Below, in pieces: positions 63,685 through 64,000 of a stretch of DNA of 64,000 nucleotides. This stretch comes from Cytophagaceae bacterium (lineage in GTDB: Bacteria; Bacteroidota; Bacteroidia; Cytophagales; Spirosomataceae), in assembly GCA_017984215.1 (NCBI GenBank), contig JAGOAA010000001.1, forward strand, positions 124,001-188,000, read 5' to 3'. The notes beneath the pieces are model-generated. The model did no database searches. It was not told where the DNA came from and saw nothing but the letters and a program-made list of their open reading frames with translations. Within the stretch, counting starts at the first letter, position 1, and each line of letters begins with the position of its first letter. A program made the translations under genes and the position numbers.

Positions 63685-64000
63685 ATGTCATTACATTTAG
63701 GCGATATCGCACCGGATTTTAGTGCTGACACAACACAAGGTCCAATCAATTTCCATGAATGGATTAATAATTCATGGGTTTTATTATTTAGTCATCCAGC
63801 AGACTTTACTCCCGTTTGTACCACGGAATTAGGCAAAACAGCTTTATTGGCCGGCGATTTTGCTAAACGTGGCGTGAAAGCCATTGCCATTTCCGTAGAT
63901 GATATAGAATCACATAACAAATGGGTGCCCGATATTGAGGAAGTAAATAATGTAAAAGTGAATTTCCCAATTATTGCAGATCCTGAGAAAAAAGTAGCCC
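63685..64000 (+). CDS. 1-Cys peroxiredoxin (Prx6 type), 5' part only
   Basis: The reading frame is open to the window end (105 codons seen of an expected roughly 210). The product begins MSLHLGDIAPDFSADTTQGP; the peroxidatic cysteine is C45 in HPADFTPVCTTELG. The segment KAIAISVDDIESHNKWVPDIEE and the absence of a PrxQ-type nearby cysteine fit the Prx6/1-Cys group that reduces hydrogen peroxide and alkyl hydroperoxides. It is transcribed away from the tRNA-like RNA, after that unit's terminator. The 3' end is outside the window. Confidence 0.9.
   Translation, partial: MSLHLGDIAPDFSADTTQGPINFHEWINNSWVLLFSHPADFTPVCTTELGKTALLAGDFAKRGVKAIAISVDDIESHNKWVPDIEEVNNVKVNFPIIADPEKKVA

Noticed and set aside
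9..64000. Prophage, insertion sequence, CRISPR array or defence island
   Set aside because: No transposase, integrase, phage structural gene, direct-repeat array or nuclease/toxin module was seen; gene content is housekeeping and envelope related.

Overview
The window reads as a compact, AT-rich Bacteroidota chromosome, most likely Cytophagales. Three things point there: genes typical of that lineage (a chorismate mutase-prephenate dehydratase fusion, two-gene transketolase, the miaB / sigma-54 activator / lptE / secG / groES / groEL run, a Wza-like protein with many SLBB repeats, DUF3098 behind ftsX); almost no Shine-Dalgarno sites; and stable-RNA promoters with the Bacteroidota layout TTG-N20-TAnnTTTG. 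Genus is not resolved. I see no prophage, IS element, CRISPR array, rRNA or broken gene. Gene ends often overlap, both in tandem and convergently.

Layout. 1-6.1 kb: thioredoxin-fold DUF255 protein, ruvC, polysaccharide deacetylase, tatD, an orphan ABC ATPase, xylulokinase. 6.2 kb: tRNA-Leu(CAA) with its own promoter and terminator-like hairpin. 6.35-16.4 kb, minus strand: MacB-like permease, then a polysaccharide locus (GT-C-like membrane protein, sugar aminotransferase, Wzt, Wzm, Wzz-like, Wza-like). 16.5-24.6 kb, plus strand: parE, etfBA, bifunctional nuclease, ftsX, DUF3098, uppP, truB, ribF. 24.5-29.0 kb, minus strand: tRNA-Ser, tRNA-Pro and tRNA-Arg, followed without a visible new promoter by an O-antigen ligase-like protein, a WcaF-like acetyltransferase, a WecA-like transferase and pheA. 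29.1-37.9 kb: gltD/gltB, a STAS protein, purC and two unrecognised envelope genes. 38-47 kb: alaA-like, yhhQ, a TrmH-family methylase, a BamA/TamA-like protein, split transketolase, bcp, FAH hydrolase, sucC. 47.1-54 kb: lolD, miaB, sigma-54 activator, lptE, hypothetical, secG, groES, groEL. 54-63.3 kb: HAD nucleotidase with an MFS exporter and AraC regulator, a sugar porter with a GntR/LacI hybrid regulator, GNAT, rluD, a deaminase-like PLP enzyme, sufB and an Lrp regulator. 63.3-64 kb: an unusual tRNA-like RNA gene and the start of a 1-Cys peroxiredoxin.

How the genes connect. Envelope building dominates: lipid-linked glycan initiation (WecA-like), carrier recycling (UppP), Wzm/Wzt export with Wzz/Wza-like partners, ligation, LptE, LolD and a BamA-like protein. 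GltBD supplies glutamate, the donor for the sugar aminotransferase and AlaA-like enzyme.

The strongest candidate for something undescribed is the RNA at about 63406-63549. It has tRNA acceptor, D, anticodon and T arms, a class-II (Leu-like) D arm, an Asp-type GUC anticodon and about 74 nt where the variable arm should be. It lies between a consensus promoter and an intrinsic terminator. A second notable element is a perfect 17-bp inverted repeat directly in front of the sufB start codon.
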